DNA from: Rhizobiaceae bacterium
GTDB taxonomy: Bacteria; Pseudomonadota; Alphaproteobacteria; Rhizobiales; Rhizobiaceae
NCBI GenBank assembly: GCA_028865845.1
Contig: JAGWJK010000002.1
Location: 1-20,914 of the forward strand
DNA: 20,914 nucleotides
Reading direction: 5' to 3'
Shown here: piece by piece, positions 1-6,867 of the stretch
How the letters are laid out: every line of letters starts with the position of its first letter
Numbering within the stretch: the stretch's first letter is position 1
Made by a program: the position numbers and the translations under genes
The notes under the pieces: generated by a model
What the model saw: only the letters and a program-made list of their open reading frames with translations
Told to the model about the DNA's origin: nothing
Database searches by the model: none

Positions 1-668
1 TCTCCGGCATCATGGATAGTTTCGTTGCGGCTGCCGGTCGGGCTGTGCTCGCAGGATTCGATTTCCTAGAAATCCATGGCGCCCATGGTTATTTGATCCA
101 CAGCTTCCTCTCCCCACTGTCGAATGCCCGAACAGACCAGTATGGCGGAACGCCGGAGAACCGGATGCGCTTTGCGCTGGAGATTGCCGATCGCGTACGA
201 GCGGCCATACCAGCCACCATGCCGCTTTTCTGGCGAGTCTCCGCTGTCGATCACGATCCGAACGGCCTGCAGATCGAGGATACGGTTCGCTTGGCTGCAG
301 CTCTGAAGAGCGCCGGCGTCGATGTCATCGATACGTCCAGCGGCGGAATTCATGGGCCGATCGCCAGGGCGAATGTGCCTCAGCATCCGGGCCATCAGGT
401 GCCTTTCGCTGCGCAGATCCGCCGGCAAGCACCGATCGCGACGATGGCCGTAGGCATGATCGTCGAACCTGAGCAAGCGGAGAAAATCCTGCTTCAGGAA
501 GATGCCGATCTGATCGCGCTTGGTCGCGAACTCCTGGGCGATCCAGCCTTTGCCTACCGCGCAGCCCGGGCGCTTGGTCTAAACGCACCGGAATCGGTGC
601 TGCCCAATGCCTTTGCCTTCTACCTGTCGCGCCGCGACCAGGCGCTGGCGCGGCTCAAACAGCGATAA
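1..668 (+). CDS. NADH:flavin oxidoreductase, Old Yellow Enzyme family (3' part, cut by window edge)
   Basis: The frame is open from the first base, with in-frame codons for Ser-Gly-Ile before the first visible Met at position 12, so this is the C-terminal part of a longer gene and that Met is probably internal. The visible ~220 residues form the second half of an FMN-binding TIM barrel. EIHGAHGYL, close to the window start, carries the paired His residues that in OYE/YqjM enzymes contact the substrate carbonyl. It is followed by SPLSNARTDQYGG, the conserved FMN and phosphate-side segment. A late GRELLGDPAFAYRAA stretch is also typical of the family. Such enzymes use NAD(P)H to reduce activated C=C bonds, or act as dienoyl-CoA or amine dehydrogenases when fused to extra domains; no extra domain follows here. 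It lies just upstream of and co-directional with the IclR regulator, so it may be the last gene of a unit of the same pathway. The family is secure; the substrate is unknown. Confidence 0.9.
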   Translation, partial: SGIMDSFVAAAGRAVLAGFDFLEIHGAHGYLIHSFLSPLSNARTDQYGGTPENRMRFALEIADRVRAAIPATMPLFWRVSAVDHDPNGLQIEDTVRLAAALKSAGVDVIDTSSGGIHGPIARANVPQHPGHQVPFAAQIRRQAPIATMAVGMIVEPEQAEKILLQEDADLIALGRELLGDPAFAYRAARALGLNAPESVLPNAFAFYLSRRDQALARLKQR

Positions 669-711
669 AAGGGTGAAAATTACGGTTTTCTCATTTCTAA
701 AGTCAGCCCAG

Positions 712-729
712 CGTGTACAAATGTGCGAA
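712..729. promoter_or_regulatory. Probable IclR-family operator, site 1 (regulator promoter)
   Basis: CGTGTACA-AA-TGTGCGAA lies 76 bp before the IclR start codon. The right half TGTGCGAA is identical to that of the sites at 4602 and 6812. The left half is degenerate, but the ACA-NN-TGT core is kept. Its position suggests that the IclR protein controls its own gene. The motif is seen directly; the binding protein is inferred. Confidence 0.6.
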
Positions 730-805
730 ATAGGCGGCTGACGCTTGCAACGAAAGAGATAGCTAGCTAAGTCCATACAATACACTCCGACCAGGCGAGA
801 AAAAC

Positions 806-1618
806 ATGGCAACGGCAGTAAAAGAAAAAAAACATGTCGAGGAAACAGTCACCGAGGACGAGAACACCCGGGACTACGTTACTTCGTTCGCACGTGGATT
901 AGACGTCATCCGCACCTTTACGCGCTCCAAGCCCAGAATGACCCTCAGCGAAGTCGCTGAGCAGGCCGACATGCACCGGGCAGCGGCGCGGCGCTTTCTT
1001 CTGACATTGGTGCGGGAAGGCTATGCGGAATTCGACGGCAAATATTTCGGATTGAAATCGAAAATCCTGGAACTGGGGTTTTCGGCGCTTGCCTCGATGA
1101 GCTTGCCGGAAACGGTGCAGCCAGTGCTGAACGATCTTGCCGACAAACTGCAGGAGAGCTGTTTCTGCGTCGTTCTCGACGGCGACTCGACGGTCTACAT
1201 CGCCGCCGCGAAATCGAAGCGGGTGATCAACGTATCGATCGAGCTTGGAAGCCGCGCACCGGCCTACTGCATGTCCTCGGGACGTGTTCTGCTCGGCAGC
1301 CTGAAGGGCGAAGAGTTGGATGCCGTGCTTGAGAACATCAAGCTCGAACAGATCACCGACAATACGGTGACATCCAAATTGAAACTCAGAAGCGCCATTC
1401 GAGATGCCCGCACCAAGGGTTACTCTATCGTCGACCAGGAATATGAAATCGGTTTGCGCTCGATCTCAGTGCCGATTGCCGACCGGGCAGGCAATGTCAT
1501 CGCCGCTCTCAACGTCTGCTGTCCGAGCCCACGCTATACGCTTGAGGAAATGCTGCAGAAAGTCCTGCCGGCTCTACTCGACAGCTCCAGCCGGATTACG
1601 CTTTCCTTGCCGCATTAA
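806..1618 (+). CDS. IclR-family transcriptional regulator (PcaR/PobR-like)
   Basis: This 270-residue protein has a basic/acidic N-terminal tail, a winged helix-turn-helix at about residues 26-85 (TLSEVAEQADMHRAAARRFLLTLVREGY), and an IclR effector domain to the C-terminus with the usual GSRAPAYCMSSGRVLLG and NVCCPSPRYT segments. The GLDVIRTF opening and RAAARRFL recognition helix resemble the PcaR/PcaU/PobR branch, which regulates aromatic-acid and related catabolic genes. That similarity does not fix the ligand here. AGGCGAG a few bases before the ATG is an acceptable ribosome site. It faces the DapA-family gene across a shared hairpin terminator. A palindrome repeated at four promoters of the cluster, including its own, makes it the likely local regulator. 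The family is certain; activator or repressor role is unknown. Confidence 0.93.
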   Translation: MATAVKEKKHVEETVTEDENTRDYVTSFARGLDVIRTFTRSKPRMTLSEVAEQADMHRAAARRFLLTLVREGYAEFDGKYFGLKSKILELGFSALASMSLPETVQPVLNDLADKLQESCFCVVLDGDSTVYIAAAKSKRVINVSIELGSRAPAYCMSSGRVLLGSLKGEELDAVLENIKLEQITDNTVTSKLKLRSAIRDARTKGYSIVDQEYEIGLRSISVPIADRAGNVIAALNVCCPSPRYTLEEMLQKVLPALLDSSSRITLSLPH

Positions 1619-1636
1619 GTCGATCCCAACAGCGTA

Positions 1637-1672
1637 AAATGAAATGAGCGCCTTTCGGCGCTCATTTCATTT
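1637..1672. terminator. Bidirectional hairpin terminator between convergent genes
   Basis: A perfect 16-bp stem (AAATGAAATGAGCGCC paired with its complement) closes a 4-base TTTC loop. It sits 19 bp after the IclR stop and 22 bp from the stop of the convergent DapA-family gene. The stem has an AT-rich base on both sides, giving a short T-rich 3' arm in either direction, so it can serve both genes. Confidence 0.85.
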
Positions 1673-1693
1673 GGGAGGTGCGCTGTGTTGCGC

Positions 1694-2638
1694 TCAGGCT
1701 GCCGCACTCTTGTCGAGATCAACGAGAAGCTGATCGAGTTCCTTCATCACCCCGGCCAGGATTTCGAGACGCTGCTTGCCTTCTTCACCGAGCGAGGCAA
1801 AAGTGGTCAGCGGCGCGCGAACATCGCCCACCGGATAGCCGGCCAGAGCCGCAAGCGCCTTCGAATAGCACTGATGGCCATACGTCGGATGACCTTCGGC
1901 GATCGTATGCTCGATCTTGGTGATATGGCGCTGGATCTTCTTGGCATCCTCGATGCGGCCGGCTTCCAGTAGTCCCCACAGTTTCTGCGTCGCGCGCGGA
2001 ATGTAGTTGCCGAACGGATCGACATAACCGATAGCGCCAAGCAAGAAGGATTCGACAATCCGCTCGCCTGCAAACACCTTCATTGCGCCATCAGACTCTC
2101 TGATCACGTCGAAGACGCGGCCGACATCGGTCGAGGCTTCTTTGATATATTGCACCTGGTCGAAGGCCTTGGTCAGTCGAGCGACCAGCTTGGCTGACAT
2201 GTCGACATTCGAGGTGAAGGGGTTGTTGTAGAGCATGATCGGCAACTTGGTGGCCGCACAGATCGCCTTGTAGTAGCCGAAGATCTCGTCTTCGGTCGGC
2301 GTGTAGTAGTAAGGCGGCACGATCATCAGGCCGTCGGCACCGAGATCCTCGGCCATTTTCGCATAGGATGCCGCGCGGGGCGTATAGGCGTTCATGGCGC
2401 CGACCAGCACATGCATACGACCTGCGACGTGCTTTACAGTGGCCTCGACATAGCTGTGGCGCTCCTCGTCGGTCAGCGTCAGGAATTCACCCGTCGTGCC
2501 GAGGATGATGATGCCGGGGACGCCACATTCGATCTGCCAATCCAGGAACCGCTTCAGGGCCTCATAATCGATATTTTCTCCGCCCGGCGTGAAGGGGGTC
2601 ACGGTGACCGTGTAGCTACCCCGGAACTCGGTACCCAT
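1694..2638 (-). CDS. DapA-family (dihydrodipicolinate synthase/N-acetylneuraminate lyase superfamily) lyase
   Basis: This 314-residue class I aldolase barrel shows the family catalytic set: GTTGE at residues 47-51, the proton-relay Tyr137 in LYNNP, and the Schiff-base Lys166 in YIKEAS. Members condense or cleave a pyruvate-type keto acid with an aldehyde, or dehydrate sugar acids. It is unlikely to be the biosynthetic DapA because it sits in a catabolic-looking cluster under a shared operator, and the family contains many catabolic lyases (NanA, KDG aldolase, hydroxyproline-derived pyrroline deaminase). AGGAG lies 9 bases before the ATG. It is transcribed alone, leftward, from a promoter region carrying operator site 2, and ends at the shared terminator. 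The specific reaction cannot be read from sequence. Confidence 0.92.
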   Translation of the reverse strand: MGTEFRGSYTVTVTPFTPGGENIDYEALKRFLDWQIECGVPGIIILGTTGEFLTLTDEERHSYVEATVKHVAGRMHVLVGAMNAYTPRAASYAKMAEDLGADGLMIVPPYYYTPTEDEIFGYYKAICAATKLPIMLYNNPFTSNVDMSAKLVARLTKAFDQVQYIKEASTDVGRVFDVIRESDGAMKVFAGERIVESFLLGAIGYVDPFGNYIPRATQKLWGLLEAGRIEDAKKIQRHITKIEHTIAEGHPTYGHQCYSKALAALAGYPVGDVRAPLTTFASLGEEGKQRLEILAGVMKELDQLLVDLDKSAAA

Positions 2639-2722
2639 ATGGCTTCTCTCCTGATTTCTCTATTTTCCTGAACGATTCCCGCTCCTGATGTCCGTTAGAG
2701 AGCATGGAATCGTGTATATCTA

Positions 2723-2740
2723 ATCGCACATTTGTTCATT
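2723..2740. promoter_or_regulatory. Probable IclR-family operator, site 2 (DapA-family gene promoter)
   Basis: ATCGCACA-TT-TGTTCATT lies about 85 bp upstream of the leftward DapA-family start. Read on the minus strand it is AATGAACA-AA-TGTGCGAT, matching the TGTGCGA half-site and ACA-NN-TGT core of the other three sites. The surrounding 2639-2886 gap holds this site and presumably the promoter; I could not assign -35/-10 boxes with confidence. Confidence 0.6.
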
Positions 2741-2843
2741 ATGCGCACAATGTCAATATCGATCACGAAACTAATCGGGAGGCCGAAATTGTGGGAGACA
2801 ACAAGTGATTTCCGCCTTTTCTCTCAGAAAGCCTTTGCTTAGC

Positions 2844-2860
2844 CGCCATTGGAAATGGCG
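2844..2860 (-). terminator. Possible hairpin terminator after the hydrolase gene
   Basis: A 7-bp inverted repeat (CGCCATT, 3-base loop, AATGGCG) lies 27 bp past the stop of the leftward hydrolase gene. There is no T-run after it on the minus strand, so it is at best a weak or factor-assisted terminator. Confidence 0.3.
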
Positions 2861-2886
2861 CCTTCTCGCGTCACATCGGCACCGAA

Positions 2887-3807
2887 TCAAGACTCATAAT
2901 TCGCACCATCGTGCGATTTTACTACGTATGATGCGAGGCCCGCATGGGTGGTGAACCAGACGGGACCGCGGGCCTTGGCATGCTGGATCAGTGCATCGAG
3001 AATGAAGAGGCGTGAGCGATATCCGATGACGAAAGGGTGCAGATCGAGCTGGAAGACGCCGCCTTCATCGATCGCCATGTCGAGTTCGCGCATGAATATC
3101 TTCAAGACGTCGTCCGGCGACATATAGGGCCGCGTCGGCGGATTTCGATTGAACAACAGATAGACGGCGTCATCGCGCACCCAGTCGACCGGGATCTCGA
3201 CCACGCCGCTCGGTCGACCGTCCAGAAGCAGCTCATAACAGCTGTCGTCGGCCATCATCGATGAATCATAGGCCAGCCCCATGTCCCGGACGATCGCAAG
3301 CGTGGAGGGCGACAGGTCCCAATGCGATGCCCGAAAGCCGACCGGGTCGACGCCAGTGGCCTTGCTCAGAATCTCCCTTGCCCGCAGCATCAATTCGCGT
3401 TCGGTCGGCGGATCGAGAAGGGAAGTGTTCTCGTGGATGTAGCCATGCATCGCGATTTCATGGCCTTCATCGCGAATACGCTTGGGTTCATCGGGATCAA
3501 TCAGCGCGCAAATCGCAGGCATGAAGAACGACGCCTTGACGCCATGTCTTGCCAATAAAGCCAGGATCCTCGGCACGCCGACGCGACGGCCGAACTCGCC
3601 CCATCCCAGCCGGCCGATCGCCTCTCCTCCGGCACCAAGTTCGAACGTCTCGTGATCGCAATCGAAGGATAGTGCGACCGCAGCCCTTGCTCCACCGGGC
3701 CAGGTGGAGGGTGCAAGACGTCGCCCCGCCCGCACGGTCTCAATACGCTTGCGCCAACGTTCCTCCGGCCATTGCCATGGCGGAACCAACGCCGGCTCAA
3801 CGGACAT
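2887..3807 (-). CDS. Polysaccharide deacetylase/imidase-like NodB-fold hydrolase
   Basis: With the ATG at 3807 this is a 306-residue protein with the CE4/NodB metal-site motifs: SFDCDHE (47-53), HGYIHE (121-126), RASHWD (159-164) and LHPF (256-259). The Cys-Asp-His-Glu form of motif 1 and the long C-terminal part resemble the PuuE allantoinase and cyclic-imide hydrolase branch more than peptidoglycan or chitin deacetylases. There is no signal peptide, so it probably acts in the cytoplasm. It may open a cyclic amide or imide or remove an N-acyl group; this is inference. An in-frame GTG at 3837 would add 10 residues, but the ATG gives a compact 11-base overlap with the upstream SDR gene. That overlap indicates translational coupling in one leftward operon driven from the divergent promoter region around operator site 3. 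Confidence 0.85.
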   Translation of the reverse strand: MSVEPALVPPWQWPEERWRKRIETVRAGRRLAPSTWPGGARAAVALSFDCDHETFELGAGGEAIGRLGWGEFGRRVGVPRILALLARHGVKASFFMPAICALIDPDEPKRIRDEGHEIAMHGYIHENTSLLDPPTERELMLRAREILSKATGVDPVGFRASHWDLSPSTLAIVRDMGLAYDSSMMADDSCYELLLDGRPSGVVEIPVDWVRDDAVYLLFNRNPPTRPYMSPDDVLKIFMRELDMAIDEGGVFQLDLHPFVIGYRSRLFILDALIQHAKARGPVWFTTHAGLASYVVKSHDGANYES

Positions 3808-4564
3808 AGCTGGCGCCGTTGAAATCGATGGTGCCACCCGTCATATGCCGGCAGGTCCCGGTTGCGAGGAAACCGATCAGCGAGCCGATCTCTTCCGGCG
3901 GCACCCATTCGCCCATGGCAAGGCTTGCCGTCAACTTATCGACGCCGCCGAGCACAGCGGCCGATTCCTCCGACATCCGCGTCTTCACCACACCCGGCGC
4001 AATGATATAGGCGAGGATGTTCTGGTCGGCATAAGTCCGGGCAATGGTTTGGGTCGCGGCCTTGAGCGCGCCTTTCGAGGCGGCATAGGCGATGGTCTTC
4101 GGGCTGGAAGATCCGCGCTGGGCGTTCCAACTGACGACGGTGACGATGATGCCGCCGCCCATCGCCTTATAATGATGCACCGCCCGGCGCATCAGATCGG
4201 ATGGCGCACGGACGTTGACCAGCAATGTCCTATCCCAGACTTCATCCCATTCGGCTTCGTCTTCCTCGATGCCACCGGCATTGAGGAAGATCGCCGCATT
4301 GTTGACCAGAACGTCGACACGGTCGCGCCAGGCGACGGCCTCGTCCCACAACCGCCGGACATCGGCAAGCTTGCTGAAATCCGCTTGCAAGATGCGATAA
4401 CGATCGGGATCGACATCCTTCAGTACGGCCTCCACGCCGGCGCGATCCGTGCCGTAATGGGCGATCAGATAGGCGCCCATGTCCAGCAGCGTCTTCGCCG
4501 TCGCCGCACCGATTCCCTTGGATGCGCCGGTCAACAGCACCGTCCGGCCTTTGAGAGATTGCAT
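3797..4564 (-). CDS. Short-chain dehydrogenase/reductase (SDR), classical type
   Basis: A 255-residue Rossmann-fold oxidoreductase. The cofactor motif TGASKGIG is at 12-19, NNAA at 88-91, and the catalytic set is Asn117, Ser145, Tyr160 and Lys164 (YAASK). The last third, with TGGTIDFNG, matches the FabG-like subgroup. An upstream TTG at 4573 is possible, but AAGGA lies immediately against it and 9 bases before the ATG at 4564, so I chose the ATG. It is the first gene of the leftward pair with the NodB-fold hydrolase and shares its promoter region, including operator site 3, with the rightward dehydrogenase gene. It probably oxidises or reduces an alcohol/ketone in the cluster's pathway; the substrate is unknown. 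Confidence 0.92.
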   Translation of the reverse strand: MQSLKGRTVLLTGASKGIGAATAKTLLDMGAYLIAHYGTDRAGVEAVLKDVDPDRYRILQADFSKLADVRRLWDEAVAWRDRVDVLVNNAAIFLNAGGIEEDEAEWDEVWDRTLLVNVRAPSDLMRRAVHHYKAMGGGIIVTVVSWNAQRGSSSPKTIAYAASKGALKAATQTIARTYADQNILAYIIAPGVVKTRMSEESAAVLGGVDKLTASLAMGEWVPPEEIGSLIGFLATGTCRHMTGGTIDFNGASYVR

Positions 4565-4601
4565 CGTCTTCAATCCTTCGTTTAGTTATGGGCGCTCAAT
4601 A

Positions 4602-4619
4602 TTCGAACATTTGTGCGAA
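4602..4619. promoter_or_regulatory. Probable IclR-family operator, site 3 (divergent promoter)
   Basis: TTCGAACA-TT-TGTGCGAA is the most symmetrical copy, with one mismatched position pair. It sits 37 bp upstream of the leftward SDR ATG and 81 bp upstream of the rightward dehydrogenase, so one site could control both units. Twenty consecutive bases (4604-4623) are identical to 6814-6833 at site 4. Confidence 0.7.
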
Positions 4620-4661
4620 TTTCAACCATTTTCTATTGCGCCTTTTTATCGATGGACGCTA

Positions 4662-4674
4662 GTGTACGCTACAC
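4662..4674. repeat. Inverted repeat GTGTA-CGC-TACAC in a 5' leader
   Basis: A perfect 5-bp inverted repeat with a 3-base centre lies 26 bp before the rightward dehydrogenase start codon. It could be a second protein-binding site near the transcription start, or chance. It is not a copy of the 18-bp operator motif. Confidence 0.3.
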
Positions 4675-4700
4675 ACGAGATCGCAGAGGAATGAGACAGG

Positions 4701-5663
4701 ATGACAGCGACCGATGCAAGTTCGCAAAAAATCACCATCGTCGGCGCGGGTTCGATCGGCACCGGCTGGGCGATTACCTTTGCGCGCGCTGGTTTTTCGG
4801 TCACGGTGAACGATCTTGAAGCATCGCAGCTCGACAAGGCCAAAGTGGTGGTCGCGGAGCGGCTGCAGGAGCTTTCCACCTATGGCTTGCTCGCAGAGCC
4901 TGATCTCGAAATCATCAGCCGCATCAGTTATACCGACGATTTCAAGACTGCCGTCGGCGATGCCGCCCTGGTGATCGAGGCCGCGCCGGAGATTCTGGCC
5001 CTGAAGCAGGAGCTTTTCGCCCGTCTCGCCGCCGCGACGCCGCGCCACACGATTCTCACCTCGTCGTCTTCGGCCCTGACGGCCAGCGCCATTGCCGGTG
5101 ACCTGCCCGACCGCCATCGCTGCCTTGTCGCTCACCCTGGCAATCCTCCCTACCTGTTGCCGGTCGTCGAGCTCGTGCCCGCCCCCGTCACCGCATCAGA
5201 TGTCCTGCAGTCCGCCCAGCGCATATTCGCCGACGCCGGCATGTCGGTGGTGACGCTTGGGCGCGAGATCGAAGGGTTCGTATTCAATCGGCTGCAGGGC
5301 GCGGTGTTGCGCGAAGCTTATTGTTTGGTGCGAGACGGTGTCGTTTCTGTCGACGATCTCGACAAGATCATCCGCGATGGATTGGGGATGCGCTACGCCT
5401 TTATCGGCCCCTTCGAAACCAGCGACCTCAACGTTCGAGGCGGCATCAGCGCGCACGCCGCGCGAATGGGTGCGGCCTATGAGCGGATGGGCGACGAACG
5501 CGGTCAGCACGACCCGTGGACGCCCGACCTGGTTGCCAAGGTCGCCGAACAGCGGCGCGAACAGCTACCGCTCGATCGCTGGGAAGAACGGGTCGCCTGG
5601 CGAGACCGGCGGCTGATGGCGCTCAGCCGATTGAAACAGGATCTGTCTCGCGCCGATGGCTGA
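4701..5663 (+). CDS. 3-hydroxyacyl-CoA dehydrogenase family protein (lambda-crystallin/L-gulonate dehydrogenase-like)
   Basis: 320 residues: an N-terminal NAD-binding Rossmann domain with GAGSIGTG (15-22) and acidic Asp38 favouring NAD over NADP, then EAAPE (93-97), SSSS (121-124) and the catalytic His145 in AHPGNPPYLLPVVELVP. That HPxNPP segment is typical of the lambda-crystallin/L-gulonate 3-dehydrogenase branch, which oxidises small 3-hydroxy acids not bound to CoA. The C-terminal domain (about 190-310) is the helical dimerisation half. It has no hydratase domain, unlike FadB. It starts a rightward unit, with ribosome-like AGAGGA and ACAGG before the ATG, and its end overlaps the next gene by 8 bases. 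It probably oxidises a beta-hydroxy acid intermediate; the exact compound is unknown. Confidence 0.9.
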   Translation: MTATDASSQKITIVGAGSIGTGWAITFARAGFSVTVNDLEASQLDKAKVVVAERLQELSTYGLLAEPDLEIISRISYTDDFKTAVGDAALVIEAAPEILALKQELFARLAAATPRHTILTSSSSALTASAIAGDLPDRHRCLVAHPGNPPYLLPVVELVPAPVTASDVLQSAQRIFADAGMSVVTLGREIEGFVFNRLQGAVLREAYCLVRDGVVSVDDLDKIIRDGLGMRYAFIGPFETSDLNVRGGISAHAARMGAAYERMGDERGQHDPWTPDLVAKVAEQRREQLPLDRWEERVAWRDRRLMALSRLKQDLSRADG

Positions 5664-6786
5664 CCGACAGCGCATAGGCCTGATCGTCAACCCGATTGCA
5701 GGGATAGGTGGTCGGCTTGCGGCAAGAGGCAGCGATCTCTTTGCAAACCTTGAAGATGCGCAGGAAAGCGGAGGGATACCGATTGCCGAAGAGCGAGCCA
5801 AGCGGGCGCTTCGTCGACTTTTCTCCCTTAGTCCGGATCTCGACATTCTCGTTGCATCTGAAGCGATGGGCGCATCCGCTGCCCGTTCGGCCGGTTTTGC
5901 ACCCCTGTTGCTGGAAGGTTCCTATGCAGAAATCTCCACCGCCGGGGACACCAAATCCGCCGCCACGGAAATGATACGGAGCGGCATTGGCCTGATCCTT
6001 TTTGCAGGTGGAGATGGCACTGCACGCGACATCTTCGACGCCGTCGGCGACCGGGTTGTCCTGATCGGTATCCCGACCGGCGTAAAAATGCACTCCGCAG
6101 TTTTCGCAGTGAGCCCCGAGGCTGCAGGTGAGACAGCGGCACGCGCCATCATGCGGAATTCCGGCGAGCGCCTTGCCGAAATCATGGATGCGGACGAGGC
6201 CGAATTGGCGGCCGGACGGCCCTCGACCCATCTCTTCGGCTACGCGAAAACACCCGCCATCCCGACTTATTTCCAATCGGCGAAAGCAGCAAGGCCCGAT
6301 GGTGGCGAGGCCGCGATCGAGGCGCTCGGACGGACGCTTGCCCGGCAGGCAAGGCCGGGACAGCTGGTCATCTTAGGCGCCGGCACGACGATGGCGCTGG
6401 TCAAACCTGCCTTTGGCCTGGAAGAAACGTTGCTCGGCGTGGACGTGGTCTGCGACGGGCAGACGATCGCCATGGACGCCGATGCCGATACTCTCGAAGG
6501 CTTGTGCGAACGGCATGCCGATATCCTGCTGATCACCAGTATCATCGGCGGACAGGGCTTCTTGTTCGGACGCGGTAACCAGCAGATTTCGCCGAAGCTG
6601 TTGCGGACGATTGGCCCGGCCGGATTGAGGATCGTCTGCACACGCGAAAAACTTCTCGCTTTGCCCAGAGCAGAGTTGCTCATCGACACCGGCGATCCCG
6701 AACTTGACGAAGCGCTTGCCGGCTACCGGCGCGTCGATACGGGTCCGAATGATTCCATGCTCGTCCGGCTGCGCGCTTGCCCGTGA
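5656..6786 (+). CDS. Predicted ATP/polyphosphate-NAD kinase, COG3199/AcoX type
   Basis: 376 residues with VNPIAGIGG (11-19) and AGGDGT (117-122), the nucleotide and phosphate signature of NAD and diacylglycerol kinases. GIPTGVKMHSAVF (138-150) follows, and near the C-terminus a stretch carries GGQGFLFGRGNQQISP and an RAELLIDTGD segment. This combination marks COG3199, the group that includes AcoX of acetoin gene clusters; it is longer than the housekeeping NAD kinase (about 250-290 residues). AcoX has no settled function. The ATG overlaps the stop of the preceding dehydrogenase (ATGGCTGA), so the two are translationally coupled and probably serve the same pathway. It may make NADP(H) locally or phosphorylate a different substrate. 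The family is secure; the role is open. Confidence 0.87.
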   Translation: MADRQRIGLIVNPIAGIGGRLAARGSDLFANLEDAQESGGIPIAEERAKRALRRLFSLSPDLDILVASEAMGASAARSAGFAPLLLEGSYAEISTAGDTKSAATEMIRSGIGLILFAGGDGTARDIFDAVGDRVVLIGIPTGVKMHSAVFAVSPEAAGETAARAIMRNSGERLAEIMDADEAELAAGRPSTHLFGYAKTPAIPTYFQSAKAARPDGGEAAIEALGRTLARQARPGQLVILGAGTTMALVKPAFGLEETLLGVDVVCDGQTIAMDADADTLEGLCERHADILLITSIIGGQGFLFGRGNQQISPKLLRTIGPAGLRIVCTREKLLALPRAELLIDTGDPELDEALAGYRRVDTGPNDSMLVRLRACP

Positions 6787-6811
6787 TTGTCGCATTCGCA
6801 GACTTGTTAAA

Positions 6812-6829
6812 TGCGAACATTTGTGCGAA
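6812..6829. promoter_or_regulatory. Probable IclR-family operator, site 4 (glycine-decarboxylase-like operon)
   Basis: TGCGAACA-TT-TGTGCGAA lies 38 bp before the GcvPA-like start codon, immediately after the kinase gene, in an 81-bp gap. It shares 20 identical consecutive bases with site 3. Its presence suggests the decarboxylase pair has its own promoter even though it lies in line with the kinase gene. Confidence 0.7.
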
Positions 6830-6867
6830 TTTCGATGATACTTCTGATCGGATCGAAGGATTTTTGA

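Noticed and set aside
760..769. Palindrome TAGCTAGCTA upstream of the IclR gene
   Set aside because: It is a short simple tandem-like palindrome, not repeated at the other promoters, so chance is the likelier explanation.
3704..4585. 293-codon rightward frame over the SDR gene
   Set aside because: It is antisense to a gene with full SDR motifs and has no recognisable family.
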